DNA of 64,000 nt, from contig MJGA01000014.1 in the NCBI GenBank assembly GCA_001910725.1, positions 434,001-498,000 of the forward strand, read 5' to 3'. The stretch comes from Phanerodontia chrysosporium (lineage: Eukaryota > Basidiomycota > Agaricomycetes > Polyporales > Phanerochaetaceae). The translations under genes and the position numbers were made by a program. Below are positions 20,017-33,345 of this stretch, piece after piece. How positions within the stretch are numbered: the stretch's first letter is position 1; each line of letters starts with the position of its first letter. Under the pieces are notes generated by a model. That model was not told the origin of the DNA. It saw nothing but the letters and a program-made list of their open reading frames with translations, and ran no database searches.

Positions 20017-23000
20017 CTATGCCCCATGTCGCACGGGGTGCCCTTGCAGGAGACGATTGATAGTGTTCGCACGAAGCGGTGTGTCCGCGAAAAGCGCCCG
20101 CACCAGGCGCGCAAGCTCGTCGATCTCAAAGTCGACAAGTGCACCCTCCTCGAACAGGTACATGATGTCAGACATCGTGGCTTCCTATAAAATACGTTAG
20201 GCTGCTGCAGTGCATCCAAGCATGAGCAGCATACCATAAGCTCTGAGAGATATGAGAATTTGAGCCAGGAGGGCACATAGGCCACCACGAACGACGGCTG
20301 GGGATGACGCGTTAGCACTAAGCGCGGTGCAATACGGGAGCTACTGACCTGACTCGGATCCTCGACAAATAAGCCTTCGAGAGCGTTCAGGATCCTACAG
20401 AGCTCATTGAGCTTGTGCGACTCGACTTCAGTGATGTCGGGCAAGGCCAGAATATCTTGCAGAATCCGCGATAGCGCCGCATCTACGACGGAACCTGCTG
20501 CTTCGTAGTACTTGCTCTTTGCGAGTATAGGCTAGGAGGCGCAGTTCAGATCATAAACGCCACGAAGATTGACATTGACATGCCTTTATCTGCTGCGCGA
20601 ACCTCCGTATATCTTGCAGTACTTGGTTTACGGCCTCCTCGCACTCATCGAAGCGCTCCTGGTGGTTCGTCGCCACAAAACCTTGCGCATCATCCAAAGC
20701 GCTATTCACTTGCTCGATTTGACGGCCCTAACAGCAATTTCAATCAGCGACATCCTTGGAAAAAACTAGCCAGAAACTTACGATAGTTTCATCATACCAG
20801 CACTCTGCCAGCAACTTCGACCGCTGTTGCGCCTCTTCCAGTTTGCCTCTGGTACTCTCCTGCAGATTACCACGTGCGAGCAACTTCGCCACCTCGTCCG
20901 CGAGCCACAGGCAGTCGTTCGAGAAGCCCATCGCGTGCCTCGGAGCCACGAGCCTGGACGCGGCGACGACGGGGTACAGCCCACGGTAAAGATCCAGCAC
21001 CATGGGCGCCGTCTGGTTGATGATGCCGCCAACCTGCGTGCTGGAGCTGCCCGCACTGGGCTGCAGCACCCCAGAAGCTGCGAGCTCCGCCGCCTCCTTG
21101 AGTACCTCTTCTGCGAGCCAGAACAGCTCCCGGACGCGCCCAGAGACGAGGTACGTCTCCTGCTGGACGGGTGGTGCCTCCGGCGCCGCAGGTTTCGGCG
21201 GCGCCTGCGGGGCGGCCTTGGGTGCAGGTGCAGCAATGGGTGCTGAGGGCGGACTCAAAGGCTTCGCCTCCCTCGCCTTGCCTTTCTGTGAAAGCTTCTC
21301 GAGCTTCGTCGCAGCTTTCGGCGCCAGGGGTGCAGGCGGTTTGGCCTCCTGCTCGGCGCTGTCGCCCCACGGGTCGTCCCACGCAGACGAGTCGGTCGAA
21401 TTCTCGTCATCCAAGCCCCAGGCACCCTCCGGATCCTCGTCTTCCTGGGGTTCTGGTGGCGAGTGTTGTGGCGACCCGTTGTGTAGTTCGGGTTCTGCTG
21501 GCGCCGTCGGCTCAGCATCCACCTCGTCGTCAAAGCCCCAGCCGTCCTCATCCACTGCGGTAGTGTCCTCATCGTCAAAGCCCCAAGCGACTTCCTCTGG
21601 TGACGCCTGTCGTGGTGGAGGAGACGTGGACATAGGTTTCGGCTCCGGCTCCGGCGCAGGTGCGGGTGCGGGTGCAGGTGCAGGCGCGGGAGCGTCCTGC
21701 GGGAGTTCCTCCCTGACCACGATTATCTCTGCACGGAAAGACGTGTTGTCGTCTTCGTTCCAGAGAATTATCTCTCTCGCTCGCTCCAGGATGTCGACCC
21801 GCCTCTTCTTCTCATAATGGGCGTCCACCGAATTCGCCCATGTCTCGACCTCATGGCCCCCACTTGCATCGCCCAAGATACCGCGAACATAATCGCGTTC
21901 GAATCGGACGGTTCGTTTTACAACGTCCAGATATGCGGGAAGTCCTTCCAGTGAGGTAGGAAGACAGGGTATCAGGAACTTCTCGAGGAGCGCATGCGTG
22001 AGCGGCCTGCTCAATGACAAAGGAAATGCGGCCTTGGAAGGCAGGTGAGGGAATAGGTGGTCGTTGAGAAACGATAGGACAGTGGAGATATTGGTAACGC
22101 GGTTCTCCAGGTTCTCTTGGTCTCTTGGGGCGGGATATATGGATAGTCGGTTTTCCACTACGCCTGAAAGCGACGGGACGGTAGACAGCTCGACAGTCGC
22201 CGCCTGGCTGAGCAAGAAGTCGATGTAGTACGTCGAGATGTCTCGCCGAAGCGTCGTCAACAGCGACGATAGATCCGTGGAGGATAATGAGGATAGTACA
22301 GATGGCAGGGAGAGGACAGTGTCCGAAGCTCGCACTGGGGAAGAGTGAGCGAAGGGACATGCTAACAGGTGTGGACATACCTTGCACTGACGGACGAATG
22401 ACGATCTCCGAAGCATTCACAACAACACAGCGTGAGTATGCCTCGTTCAGCTGTTCGTCTGTCTTGTCCTTCATTGCACGGAACCTGCGCTACTCAAATC
22501 GAATAAGCTATACACAGGAAACGTAACACTAGAAAACACACCTGCAAGTCGACGTAAACATCCGTTCCCATTAACGAGGGCTGGTGTTGAGCAAGCAGTT
22601 GCTCAAGGTCGCGGTACCGCCCCACGGCCTCGGGTAACCTCCCGCCCTCGACGAGCTCGACCAACTCCTGCATCTCCCGTTTGCACCTTGCGAGGTACTG
22701 CAGGGCGTCGTGCAGGGACTCTACATCCTTTGCCTCCTGCGCGAGCGCGGAATGGCGGGTGAGCGTGTTCACGAGCGTCGGTACGAGGCCTGTCTTCACC
22801 CGGTGTTAAGAGCTGCGGCGCACGGCGGGGACTGGGCGGACGCACCTGGGGGTCCGAGAGCGTGTTCTGCAGGCTGTCGACGTTCGCCTCTAGCGTGCGT
22901 AGCCGCTCCTGCACCGACGTCGCCGACGCAAGCTGCCGCTCGAACGCGGGGAGGTCGGCCTGCACGCGCTCGTGTATCCGCTCCTGCGCGCGTGCCTCAG

Positions 23001-23194
23001 GGCGTGTGTCCTCGTTACGTACGGCCAGCGACGCACCTTCGTCTGCCGGATCGCCACGTCCAGTTCCGCCACCCAGGTCGAGGCGAGGGCGTGCGTGAGG
23101 GCCTTCAGCGGGTCTCGGACACCTTCGTGAGCACCGTTGTGGACACATCGAGGTCCTTCTTCCGGGGTAAGTGGGCTGGTATCGGAAAAGCCAT
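20017..23194 (-). CDS. ZW10: ZW10/Dsl1-type tethering and kinetochore protein
   Basis: Subunit of the Dsl1/NRZ tethering complex for Golgi-to-ER vesicles and, in animals, of the RZZ kinetochore complex. The N-terminal coiled-coil region reads HERVQADLPAFERQLASATS then SLHDALQYLARCKREMQELV. A middle domain follows (SLPSVLSSLSSTDLSSLL, YYIDFLLSQAATVELSTVP). Next is an Ala-Pro repeat and an acidic linker with repeated WGFDDE/WGLDDE motifs. The C-terminal domain carries the diagnostic ILALPDITEVESHKLNELCR and FVVAYVPSWLKFSYLSELM, and ends NRLLQGHPVRHGA. Short introns are clear; one is GC-AG (donor at 20582). Near 23111-23118 the first exon needs one extra G to join TTVLTKVSE to DPLKALTHALASTW. 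Confidence 0.88.
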
Positions 23195-23458
23195 GCTGTT
23201 GGACAGTCGGTGTTAGGGGTGTAGCCAATCAATAGTATTCAACGCGGTTGGTCCAGCGACAAGGCCGGCATGGGGGAGAGTGCTCTGTGCACTGCGTCGA
23301 AGTCGTGGACGTGGTCAGGAAGCGAAGCGCCCGATGACGGCGCGCCTCGAATATTTCACGCCAATTTCAGCTCTTTTTACGGTTGCAGTAGCTCTGGCTC
23401 GTCTCGCAGAGGTGTGATGTAATACAATAATGTGACGAATAATGAAATAGTATCAAGG

Positions 23459-25094
23459 TCATGCATAGGTGTCAGGACCTTGCCCATGCTCCTTCTCCCA
23501 CTCCTCCTGCCAGTCCACAAGCCTCCACATGAGGCTCGCCCACTCGTCCTCGGTCGTGACCCCGTCCAGCCAACGCGCCTGCTCGCCGCGCTCTTCGACG
23601 CGGGACCACGCGCGTGCGAGCAGCCGCGACTCCTTGCGCGCCATGACGCGCCACGGCTCGACGTACTCGCGGCCGTCGTCGGGGAGCCGCCCGCGCTGCT
23701 TGAGGAAGCGCACGAGCGCGTTCTGGTACGCCTGCGCCTCGTCGTCGCCGCCGAGCATCTTGTGTCCGACGTAATACGGGTCGAAGCCGCGCGCGCGCAC
23801 CGCCGCCTCGCGCGCCACGAGGCTCTCGAGCATCTCCGCGCGCGACGGCAGCACGGACGGGTCTGCGAACGCGTGCGAGATGAAGAGCGCCTGTGCGCGG
23901 TCGGACGGGCAGTTCGCGATGAGCACTGGCAGCCCGACGAAGGCAAGTGCTGTGGGCGGGAAGGCGGGCGACAGGCTGAATATGTGCTCGTACAAAGGGA
24001 AGATGTACCGCAGGTTCGTCGTCAGTGCGGGCGTGCTTGTGGAGTTTGCGGTTGTCGCGGGTGCAGTGACGAGGGCAGGCGTCTTGATCCAGAGTCCTTT
24101 GGGATACGCGAAAGGAATGGGACAAGAAACTCGTAGCCGGTGGCCAGAATGATCGAGTCCACGTCGTTCACGGAGCTGCCATCCGTGAAGACCACAGAGT
24201 CGATTGTGAAATGAGATATGGGGGGTTTGACAATGACCTGTGCACCATCTGGTGGAACGCTCCCCTCTCGTAGTGACTGGTAAGTCTAATAACTTCTGAG
24301 ACAGTTTCCTCGTATTAACAGGAAATCTCACTCACCTTGGTCAGCGCGCCAACTTGTAATGCAGCATCCCTCCCACTGGCACCTCCGCCTACAATCAGCA
24401 CCGTCTTGTTCACATACGCCTCCAGCTCGCGATAGAATATCGAATGCAAAATCTGGCGTTCTGGCTTTCCGAGCGGCGTGTTTCCGAGCCAGTCGTCCTC
24501 GCCATCCCAGTGCGGGATGCGCGGGTAATGATTGTGCCCATTCGCGACGACGAGATGGTCGAACGTGCGCTGCTGCACGTCGCTCGGACGGTCAGTGCGC
24601 GTAACATCTAAAATCCACTTCCCGTGCGCGGCGCTGCCCTTCCAGCCGGCGGCGAGCACGGTGTGATTGACGCGTATGAAGCGCGTGAGGTTGAAGTGCG
24701 CGGCGTAGTCTGCGTGGTACTGCCAGACGTGCTCGTGAGACGGGAAGAGCGGCGTGCCCGGCCGGAACGTAAAGCCCGGGTAGGTCATCGTCGGGTGTGG
24801 CGTGTTCGTGTGCAGGAGCGGGTACAGCGGCGTCTCGGGCAGCGTCGGCGGGTGCGGCGGGGCCGGGTCGTCGAGCCACACGCCGCCCACGCCGCGGCGC
24901 TGCTCGTAGAGCACGATTTCCCAGGTTGACCGGACGTCTTCGGGGAGGTCGAGCAGACCTTTGAGGATCGCGAGACCACCGCTGCCCGCGCCGACGATAG
25001 CGATGGACTTTGTGATGTTGGGAGCCGTAGGCTCCACGGCCAGGGTATCAGCAGAGGGGCATCCATGCTGGGTAGTTGTGGTGGACGCGACCAT
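23459..25094 (-). CDS. Flavin-containing monooxygenase (FMO-like)
   Basis: FAD- and NADPH-dependent monooxygenase; the substrate is not predictable. The FAD site SIAIVGAGSGGLAILKG lies near residue 40 and GVGGVW follows. The pocket-forming THPT-like segment and TPLFPSHEHVWQYHADYA come next. The NADPH site KTVLIVGGGASGRDAALQ lies near residue 240, then the ILATGYEF motif typical of FMOs, then TNLRYIFPLYEHIFSLSP and FVGLPV. One intron lies at about 24270-24335. Between ILATGYEFLVPFL and the YPKGLWIKTPALVTA block (24105-24112) the frame changes; either one G is missing or a very short (about 41-bp) intron is used. The ATG at 25094 is chosen because it starts the FAD domain after a normal-length leader. 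Strong GC bias. Confidence 0.85.
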
Positions 25095-26093
25095 GGTGCG
25101 GCGATTGAGAGTAGCGAAAGCACGGCTTGGGCGACGTGCACCATGTCGGCGGATCGTGTAGAGCGGGTATGGGTGAAGTCGCGAGAGCGAAACTAGCACC
25201 AGTTGGAACCTAAGTATGACGTGGAAACGCCATATCCACACCTGCAAGCCCCTTACAGCCCATTGTGTAGGATGAGTGCGCCGAACCCTCATATTGCGTG
25301 ATGGATCAGCGTGTAACCTCATGTCGGGCGGCAATGCATAGGCGCGGCGTACCACGGTACGTATGAGATGTTTGCGGCGAAGCAAGTGCAGCTCTGCATG
25401 GAATACAAAAAACACTTGAGGAGCGACGCGGCATACGAGTCAAGTCCAGCGACAGACCAGCCGTCGTAAACTGCATCAAGGATTGCGAGCGCAGGCGTAT
25501 CGCAGCTTGTGATGCTGAGTCAGGCGAGGTCGACGCTGCTGGGGATTCTCTCCCACGAGAAACGGGGGTCAGCTGCACAAACGGATGAGCTCAGTAAGCA
25601 CGATAGCACTCTGGACCAGAGCTCAGGCAGAAAGTCGAGTTGCAATCATGTTCTCTCGTGAGACTCTGAGGGTCGCTGATGTCGCGTCCAGCCTGTAACG
25701 AGCTGGTAAGACACTCACGGCGACATGGCTAAAAATTACAATGTAGTTTAGTCCCCGAATTCTGCCCTAGAGAATATGCAGGCTGGCATAATAGATGTTC
25801 AGCACATACCTGGACGATTAATGATTTTACTACGTACTTGAAGGTGGCTCCCAGTGTCAAGATGGGCAGGATCTTTACGACCTAAGACTTGTCACAAGGA
25901 CAAGTCGCCTGTATTTCCAGCATATTCAGGGGAAATATGCTGATTTTCGTGGAAAACAAGGCTCCGCGGGGAGCAGGAAGAAAAGCATCCGGCGTCACGC
26001 CCGGACGCGTGCCGCCTCGTGACTAGACGCGTAGGGCGTGACAGCCGCGTTGGAATATGACAAACGCATCTTTCCTCAGACCCACTGTGCACC
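25095..26093. promoter_or_regulatory. Divergent promoter region FMO / DNMT5
   Basis: The 1 kb between two divergent starts has no supported gene; it is AT-richer from 25720 to 25930. No individual site can be assigned. Confidence 0.4.
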
Positions 26094-29000
26094 ATGGTGA
26101 AGGCAAAGTCGCTGCCCACCGGGCAGACTGCCATCACCTCCTTCTTTGGCGGAGGCACCTCCACCAAACCAAAGCCCACAAAAAAGCAGGTGGAAGCCCC
26201 GGCGAAGAAGACCAAGCAGGTCCAGGAGGAGCCTGTCGACGCGGACATGTCCGACGCAGACGAACACGAGGCAGACGACGACAAGGGCTCCGACTACGAG
26301 CAGGAGGAGGAGAAGGAGGAGACGGACGAGGAGGTGGACGACGCTGTGCCCGAGGACGGTGGGGAGGAGTCAAACGACACGGAGGAAGAAGAGAAGCCGA
26401 CAAAGACGAAGACGAAGCTCGTCGCGTCCGACTCGTCCAACGACCCGCCGATACACCGCATTCCCGCGATATTCGACGACCTCGTCAGCCGCGTCCCCCA
26501 GATCGAGTCGGTGGTCAAGCAGCTGCAAGGTCGCAAGATGCGAGTGGCGACAATGTGCTCTGGCACGGAGTCGCCCCTCCTCGCGCTCGAGCTCATCCGG
26601 CGGTCCATCAAGGACCAGTTCGGGCTCGACTTTGAGATGGAGCACGTCTTCTCGTGCGAAATAGAGCCTTTTAAGCAGGCGTACATCGAGCGCAACTTTA
26701 GTCCGCCGCTGCTCTTCCGCGATGTCTGCGAGCTCGGGCAATCGCACGCCCACACCGCGTACGGCGCGCTGGCAGCCGTCCCCGGCGACGTCGACATGCT
26801 CATTGCCGGCACGTCCTGCGTCGACTACTCGAACCTCAACAACGAGAAGCAGGACATCGACGGGCAGGGCGAGTCCGGCCGGACGTTCCGCGGCATGCTC
26901 GACTGGGTCCGTCGCCACCGCCCACCGCTCGTCATCCTGGAGAACGTCTGCAGCGCGCCCTGGGACAGGGTCGTCAAGTACTTTGCCCAGGAAGACTACA
27001 GCGCCAAGTTCATGCGCGTGGACACGAAGAACTTCTACATCCCGCATACGCGCACGCGAGTGTACCTGCTCGCGGTGAACAAGAAGCAGTCCAGCATCCC
27101 CGAGCACTGGGCAAACAAAATCAAGGAGATCCAGCGTCCCGCGTCGTCCACCCTCGACGCTTTCCTCCTTCCGTCAGACGACCCTCGCATCCACCAAGCA
27201 CGCGAACGTCTCGTCAAGGAGAGCTTCAATGCTGTCGACCGCCGGACAGGTCGTACCGACTGGGGCCGCTGCGAGTCTCGCCACCAGCGTGCACGACTCG
27301 AGGAGGAACTCGGCTCGAAGCGTCCCCTGACGAACTGGGAAGACGGTGGCTATTGCAAGCTCCCTGACTTCGCGTGGAACGACTGGGGCGTCGGGCAAGT
27401 AGAGCGTGTCTGGGACCTCATGGACATCTCGCTCTTGCGTTCGGCCAAGCTCGGCGTGGACCCGTCATACAAAACGTATGTTTTATCCTGAACATGTGTT
27501 TGTCCTCGTAGCTGACTATATGCGTCCAGGATTGTATGGAACCTGTCTCAGAACGTGGATCGTACCATCGGCTCTAGCAAGATGGGCATTTGCCCATGTC
27601 TGACGCCCTCGATGATCCCGTACATCACGAACCGTGGAGGGCCCATGGTCGGATTGGAGGCTCTGTCGATGCAGGGTCTTCCTGTAGACGAGTTGCTTCT
27701 CACTCGCGAAACCGAGGACCAGCTTGCCGATCTCGCCGGTAACGCGATGTCTACGACGGTCGTCGGCGCGTGCATGCTCGCTGCGTTGGTGGTCGGGAAG
27801 CAACTCCTGCGAGATGGAGACGATAAGAAGACCTACGAGGAGAAGCACTCCCGGCGTAACGGGGGAAAGCATTCGGAGGACGACGAAGCCGAGGTTGAGG
27901 ACGTCGTCATGAAGTGCGACAAGCTCGGCATCACCGACTCGCTCGAGGACCACATATCGGGCGAGGACCAGCTCGTCGAGAAGCCTCTCGACTTGGCGGC
28001 GACTGCACAGAGGAGCCTCAAAGAGCTCCTCGTGGATGCAGAGAGGAGCGCTCGCTTGTGCGAGTGTGAGGGCCGCAAGGACATGACAGACCGCATGCTG
28101 AGCCGTTGCAAGGACTGCGGCGCGAGTTCGTGCTCCAAGTGCGGCGGACGTCCCGAGCACAACCCAGAGATTATCGACGTCGCGAACGGCAAGCGGCTCT
28201 CGCCTTCACTCTTCGCGCGCGAGCTCAAGTCCTGCTTGCCCATGGCTCTCGTGCTGTCACAAGTCACGCAGGAGCTGCTGGACAGCATCAAGGAGCAGTC
28301 CGACGCGAACATCGACGCGAAGATTTGGAAGGGTTGGTCCGAAGCCGTCCTGCGCGCGGCGCAAGAGGAGCTGCGCTTCGCCGAGCCCAAGCGGCAGGAC
28401 ATCTGGGTCGTCGTCTACCAGTCCAATTTCGGCACGCTCGAGCTCTCACTGCACCCGCAGCAGCCAGAGTGGCGCTTCTTCGCGCGGCCCGCGGACGACG
28501 AGCCCGCAAACTCGCGGCTGCGCGCGCTGCTCGAGGCACCCGTCGGCCGGCTGCGCTGCACGGGGGGCCTGTTCGACGGCGCATGGGAGTTCGCGCTCCC
28601 CGCGCCGCGCACGCTCGCGCTCACGATCGACGGCAGCGAGCCCGTCCCGGCGTGGGAGGCGCGTCTGGGCCTGCAGGGCAGCGAGTTCCGCGACAAGACG
28701 GTGCACTCGCGCCTCGCGATCGCCGTGCGCGGGGCGGACGCGCGTAAGCTCGACCGCGATATCAGCGGGACGTACGTCCTCCTCGATAAGTGCGGCACGG
28801 CCAACGGCGCGCTGCACCGTCGCGAGGCCGCCGCTGCGGATGGGGACGTCCCGCCTGTGTTCTTGATGCTCGATCCGTCGCGCTGTGGCGATCCCAAGGA
28901 TGACGCGTTCGTGTTCTCGATCAGCAAGCGCCGGTTGGAGTATGGTGAGCACCGTCCGCTGTTATGCAAGCTCAGTCCGAAGTGGAGGCAGTCAAGCGTC

Positions 29001-32000
29001 GAGGGGCCGCAGGAGGTCGAGGCAACTGTGCCGTGTCAGTGGGTGGCGTCTGCGGAGACTCGTCTTCAGGTAAGTTCTTTTCTCATCGACTTTCAGAACG
29101 CACTTGTTAACGCATTTGACAGCCTGCTCCAGACCGCAAGGCGTTCTTTGCCGTGCCGAGTAACAAGCTCACTGTCGGCCTGTCCGGCGATGCCTGCAAG
29201 AGCGCGAACGCTGTTCTGGTCTGCCGCGTCCCTCTACACGCAAAGCCAGGCCCAGAATGGTCCGAAGGTGCCTGGAAAGAGGTCGACAAGGTCCACGAAC
29301 GGCTGACCTTCAAAGCTCTCGCGTGGCTCACCGAGCGTGTGCGGAACGACGACGACTTCACGGAATGGCAGGAGGTCCCGTACGATGGCCAGCACGGCGA
29401 CTGCACCAGGTGCGCCCCAGTGGCTCCCAAGATTGACTGGGCACGCAACGAGAAGAACAAGATCGTCGCCGTGGAGGACGCCGCGGGTGCTGGCAGATAC
29501 GAACGCGCCCTCAAGCAGCGCCCGGCGCCGTTCGTCACGCAGCTCAAGGCCGAGGATGGCGTAGGGCACGTCCGCATCGGCATCAACATCGCGTCGCTGA
29601 TGCACCGCGCGCTGTCGCGCTTGCCGTCGAAGGGGCGGACCGCCGCGGCGACGCTCGCGTGGCGCCTCGACACGGACTTCACGCCCATGGCGAAGCTGAG
29701 CCTGCCCAAGTTCGAGCTCAAGAGCAACAAGACGGACCCGCAGCACGCGCAGCCGCCCGACTTCCACACGCCGCTCCGCCCCGAACAGCTGCGCTCGCTG
29801 ACGTGGATGCTGCGGCAAGAGGCCGAGGACGCCCCGCCGTTCGTCGAGGAGGAGATCTCGGAGGCGATCCTCGAGCCGCTGAACTGGCGCGTCGAGGGCC
29901 GCGCGCAGCGCGCGAACCGCGTGCGCGGCGGCGTGCTCGCGGATCAGGTCGGCTACGGCAAGACCGCGATCACGCTCGGCCTCATCAACTGCACGAAGGA
30001 CGAGATCCGCAGCGAGTTTCGCGCGGCGCTCAAGCGCGAGGAGAAGGGCCGCGCGAAACCGGGCGACGCGTTGTACGGGCGCATCCCGACGAAGGCGACG
30101 CTGCTCGTCGTGCCGCCGCACCTCACGAAGCAGTGGGTGAAGGAGGCGAGCAAGTTCATCGACCAGGGCAGCTGGAAGTACAAGATCGTCGAGGTCGCGT
30201 CGGTCTCGCAGCTCAACAAGCTCACCATCGAGGCCGTCCAGAACGCGGACTTCATTGTCGTCGCGTCGAACCTCTTCAAGAGCCCGAACTACCTGCAGAA
30301 TCTCAGTGCAATAGCGGCCGGCGGAGGCCTCCCCGAGAACCAGGACGGGCGGTATTTCAACGCAAGGCTTGAGGAGACGTTGAAGGCCCTGAAGACGCAG
30401 GTGGAGCTGCTTAAAAGCGAGGATGTAGCGGAGGTGTGGAAGAACATCGAGAAGGCCGAGAAAGAAGGTGAGATTTACTTGCCTTGCATGAATCGATAAT
30501 GTGCTGACGAGCAGACAGGTAGCCACGAAGAGAAGCTCGTCAAACAGTCCAAGCGCCTGAAGGGCAAGAGCTATCGCGATCAGGCTATGGCGCAGGAGGA
30601 GGTGAAAGAAGAGGCTAAGCCTAAGGTCGGAAAGGCCGTACCTCGTAACGGAAAGATTATGGAGGTCGTGGTCACTAAGCGGCCGACGAAGGCTGCTTCG
30701 ACCTCTCCTTCCTCGCCAGCTTCCTCTGCTACTGAGGCCACTACCGCGGCAGAAGAGGATTCTGATGTGCCGCGGAAGATCGTCAGGCCTCAACGCATCC
30801 GCAAGAAACTCGTGCTCGATCTTTCGGACGATGAAGACATCGAGATGGATGCGCTGCCGAAGGGCAAAGCGAAGGCAAAGGCAAAGGCGGGTGCAAAATC
30901 CGCTAAGGCGAAGCGTAACGTCAAAACCGACGAGTCGTCTGATTTCGAGCCGGACAACCATTCCGAGGAGAGCGATGCCGAGATGGATGTCGACGACGAG
31001 TCCGCGGAGGAAGTCGTTGTGGTGAAGAAGACCAAAGCCAAGCTCCTGCGAAAGGCAAGGGCAAGACCAAAGCCGCCGCCAGCTCTGCGTCGGAGGCGGC
31101 CAGCTCTGACGTAGATGGTGCCTCGTCCGACGCTATGGACGTTGACGAGCCCAAGGGCAAAGGCAAGGGCGCGGGTGCGAAGAAGCGCAAGCGCGACGGC
31201 GAGGACGAGAAGCCGCCAGCCAAGAAGAAGAAACGTGCGGACGCGGACCCGTGGGGCCTCAAGGGCCTGCGCAAGGTGCCGGACGACTGGAAGAAGATGA
31301 AGGCGCCGCCATTCGAGATGTTCCACTTTGCGCGCAAAGTCGTCGACGAGTACACGTACCTCGAGGGCAAGACGCTCTCGATGATCTCAAACATTTCTGC
31401 GGATCGCCATTGGGTGCTCTCCGGCACGCCGCCTGTGCAGGACTTCGGCGCGCTGAAGACTATCTCGGCCTTCCTCAACATCCATCTTGGTGTCGACGAC
31501 GACGGAGAGGGCGAGTCGGCGAAGAAGCGAAAGAGGGAGCAGACAGGCAAGTCTTGTGATGCTTTCGACTGACCCAGTCATCTCACCGTGCATTGCAGCT
31601 GTCGAAAAGTTCCACTCCTTCCGAGAAGTCCACAGTCTCGAGTGGCACGCTCATCGCCACCAGATTGGGCAGGCTTTCCTGGACCAATTCGTTCGTCAGG
31701 TACGACATTTCTTCAAATGTGGCCTTCGTGCATCGGCTGACATTTCCTACCTCGAAGAACATTGCTGAGATCGATGAGATTCCATGCGCCGAAGTAATCG
31801 AGAAGATTGTACTGCCCGCAGCAGAGCGCGCGATCTATCTCGAGCTCGAGCATCATCTTCGTGCTCTCGACATGACAATCAAACGCGGCAAGAAGACCGA
31901 GAGCGACCGCGAGAAGCGTCTCGCGAAGGTGCTTGGCGAGAGCAAGTGAGTTTCCTATCGTTCAGTCGCTCGGCATATCCTAACAGCTCCATTAGCTCTG

Positions 32001-33345
32001 CAGAAGAAGCACTCCTCAAACGTTGCTCGCACTTTGACCTCGAGACCAAGAAAGACAACGCCATGAAGGCGTGCGAGGTCATCGTGGCGGAGCGGAAGGA
32101 GCAGCTGGAAAACTGCAAGAACGATCTCCTTAAGAAGCTCCAAGTCGCTGTCGAAACACAGAAGAAGCTCAACGCATTCCAGCCAGACGAGTCCTTGTTC
32201 CAGGAATATGTCCGTGTCTCTCGGACTGAAGGCGTGGGCGACGAAGATGCAACAGAGATTGTCGAGAAATTGCTCGAGAAGGCTCAAGCCAAGGCACCCC
32301 TTGGGACCATTACCAACAAGGGCCCTGCAGGTGTCAAGGCAAGGGGCGGTGCGAAAGGCAAAGGCAAAGCTGACGACGGGCTGTCGGAGAAGCAGCGAGA
32401 GCAGATCTGGCAGCACCGGGAGCACACACACGAAATTCGTCGCGTGACCAAAGAGCTCACTGGGCGTGTCCGGTCGTTGCGCTACTTCTCCGCCGTGCGC
32501 GACCTGCAGAAACAGCGGGAGACGCCACCAAAGGTCCGGTGCCACTCGCCACAGTGCCTCGGCCGGGAGCTCAAACTGGAGGAGATAGCGGTGCTCTCGA
32601 GCTGCGGCCACATGGGCTGCTTAAAGTGTGTCACCGAGTACGCGGAACGCGAGGAGTGCATCTTCGCGTCTCGCGGCGAGGCTCAGGCACAGAATAACGA
32701 CATGTCCGACGACGACGCACCGAAGAAGGCTGCCCAGAGCAAGACGGCGTGCAAGGCTGCGGCGCGTGTGCTCAACGTCGTGCGTGGTGATACGCTGGGC
32801 GTAGATGACGTCGCACGAGACAAGAACGCGAAACACTACGGGCTCAAGCTCGAAAAGGTCATCGAATTGATCAAGTGAGTTCTATCCTTCATACCCTTTT
32901 ACCTCTTCCTCATTCAAGCTTCAATAGAAAACGCATTCCCAAGGATGAACGTGTCCTCATCTTCGTGCAGTTCCCCGACTTGATGAAAAAAGTCGCGGAA
33001 GCCCTCGAGTCTTCGAATATCAAGTTCCTCGAGATCAAGGGTTCTGCGTCGCAGCGGTCGAAGAACCTCGACAAGTACCAGAACGACTCGAGCGAGCGAG
33101 TGCTGCTTCTCAACGTCATGGACGAGAGCGCGAGCGGAGCGAACCTGACGGGCGCGAACCACGCGATTTTCCTGTCGCCGCTTCTGGCACCGACGCAGGA
33201 GATATACGACGCATGCGAAACTCAAGCTATCGGCCGTGTCCGTCGGTATGGCCAGACGAAGCACGTCACCATCTGGCGCTTCCTCAGTGCGGACACCATC
33301 GACACTCAAATCTACATGGAGAGGACCGGGAAGCTCGTTGCGTGA
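26094..33345 (+). CDS. DNMT5: DNA methyltransferase 5 (DNMT-RING-SNF2 fusion)
   Basis: ATP-dependent cytosine methyltransferase; in Cryptococcus, Dnmt5 maintains CpG methylation. The spliced protein is about 2,200 residues. Residues 11-18 (QTAITSFF) fit the PCNA-binding PIP box. An acidic region follows, then the methyltransferase: motif I MCSGTES near 154, motif IV GTSCVDYSNLNN near 241 (SC replaces the usual PC, as in this family) and motif VI LENV near 273, with the C-terminal GNAMSTTVVGA. Zinc clusters include CKDCGASSCSKCGG. The SNF2 part has Walker A GVLADQVGYGKTAIT, a DE-box VVDEYTY, HWVLSGTPPV, a RING-like CSSCGHMGCLKC-type cluster, and QAIGRVRRYGQ (motif VI). Short introns include a GC-AG intron at 31547. 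A one-base frame break lies in a Lys/Ala-rich linker at 31041-31043. No chromodomain is seen. Confidence 0.93.

Noticed and set aside
21002..21817. 271-codon Ser/Gly-rich plus-strand frame opposite ZW10
   Set aside because: Shadow of the Ala/Pro- and Asp-rich ZW10 linker.
29234..30961. 575-codon minus-strand open frame opposite DNMT5
   Set aside because: Leu/Arg/Asp-rich mirror of the GC-rich DNMT5 exons; no domain, and the plus strand is clearly DNMT5.
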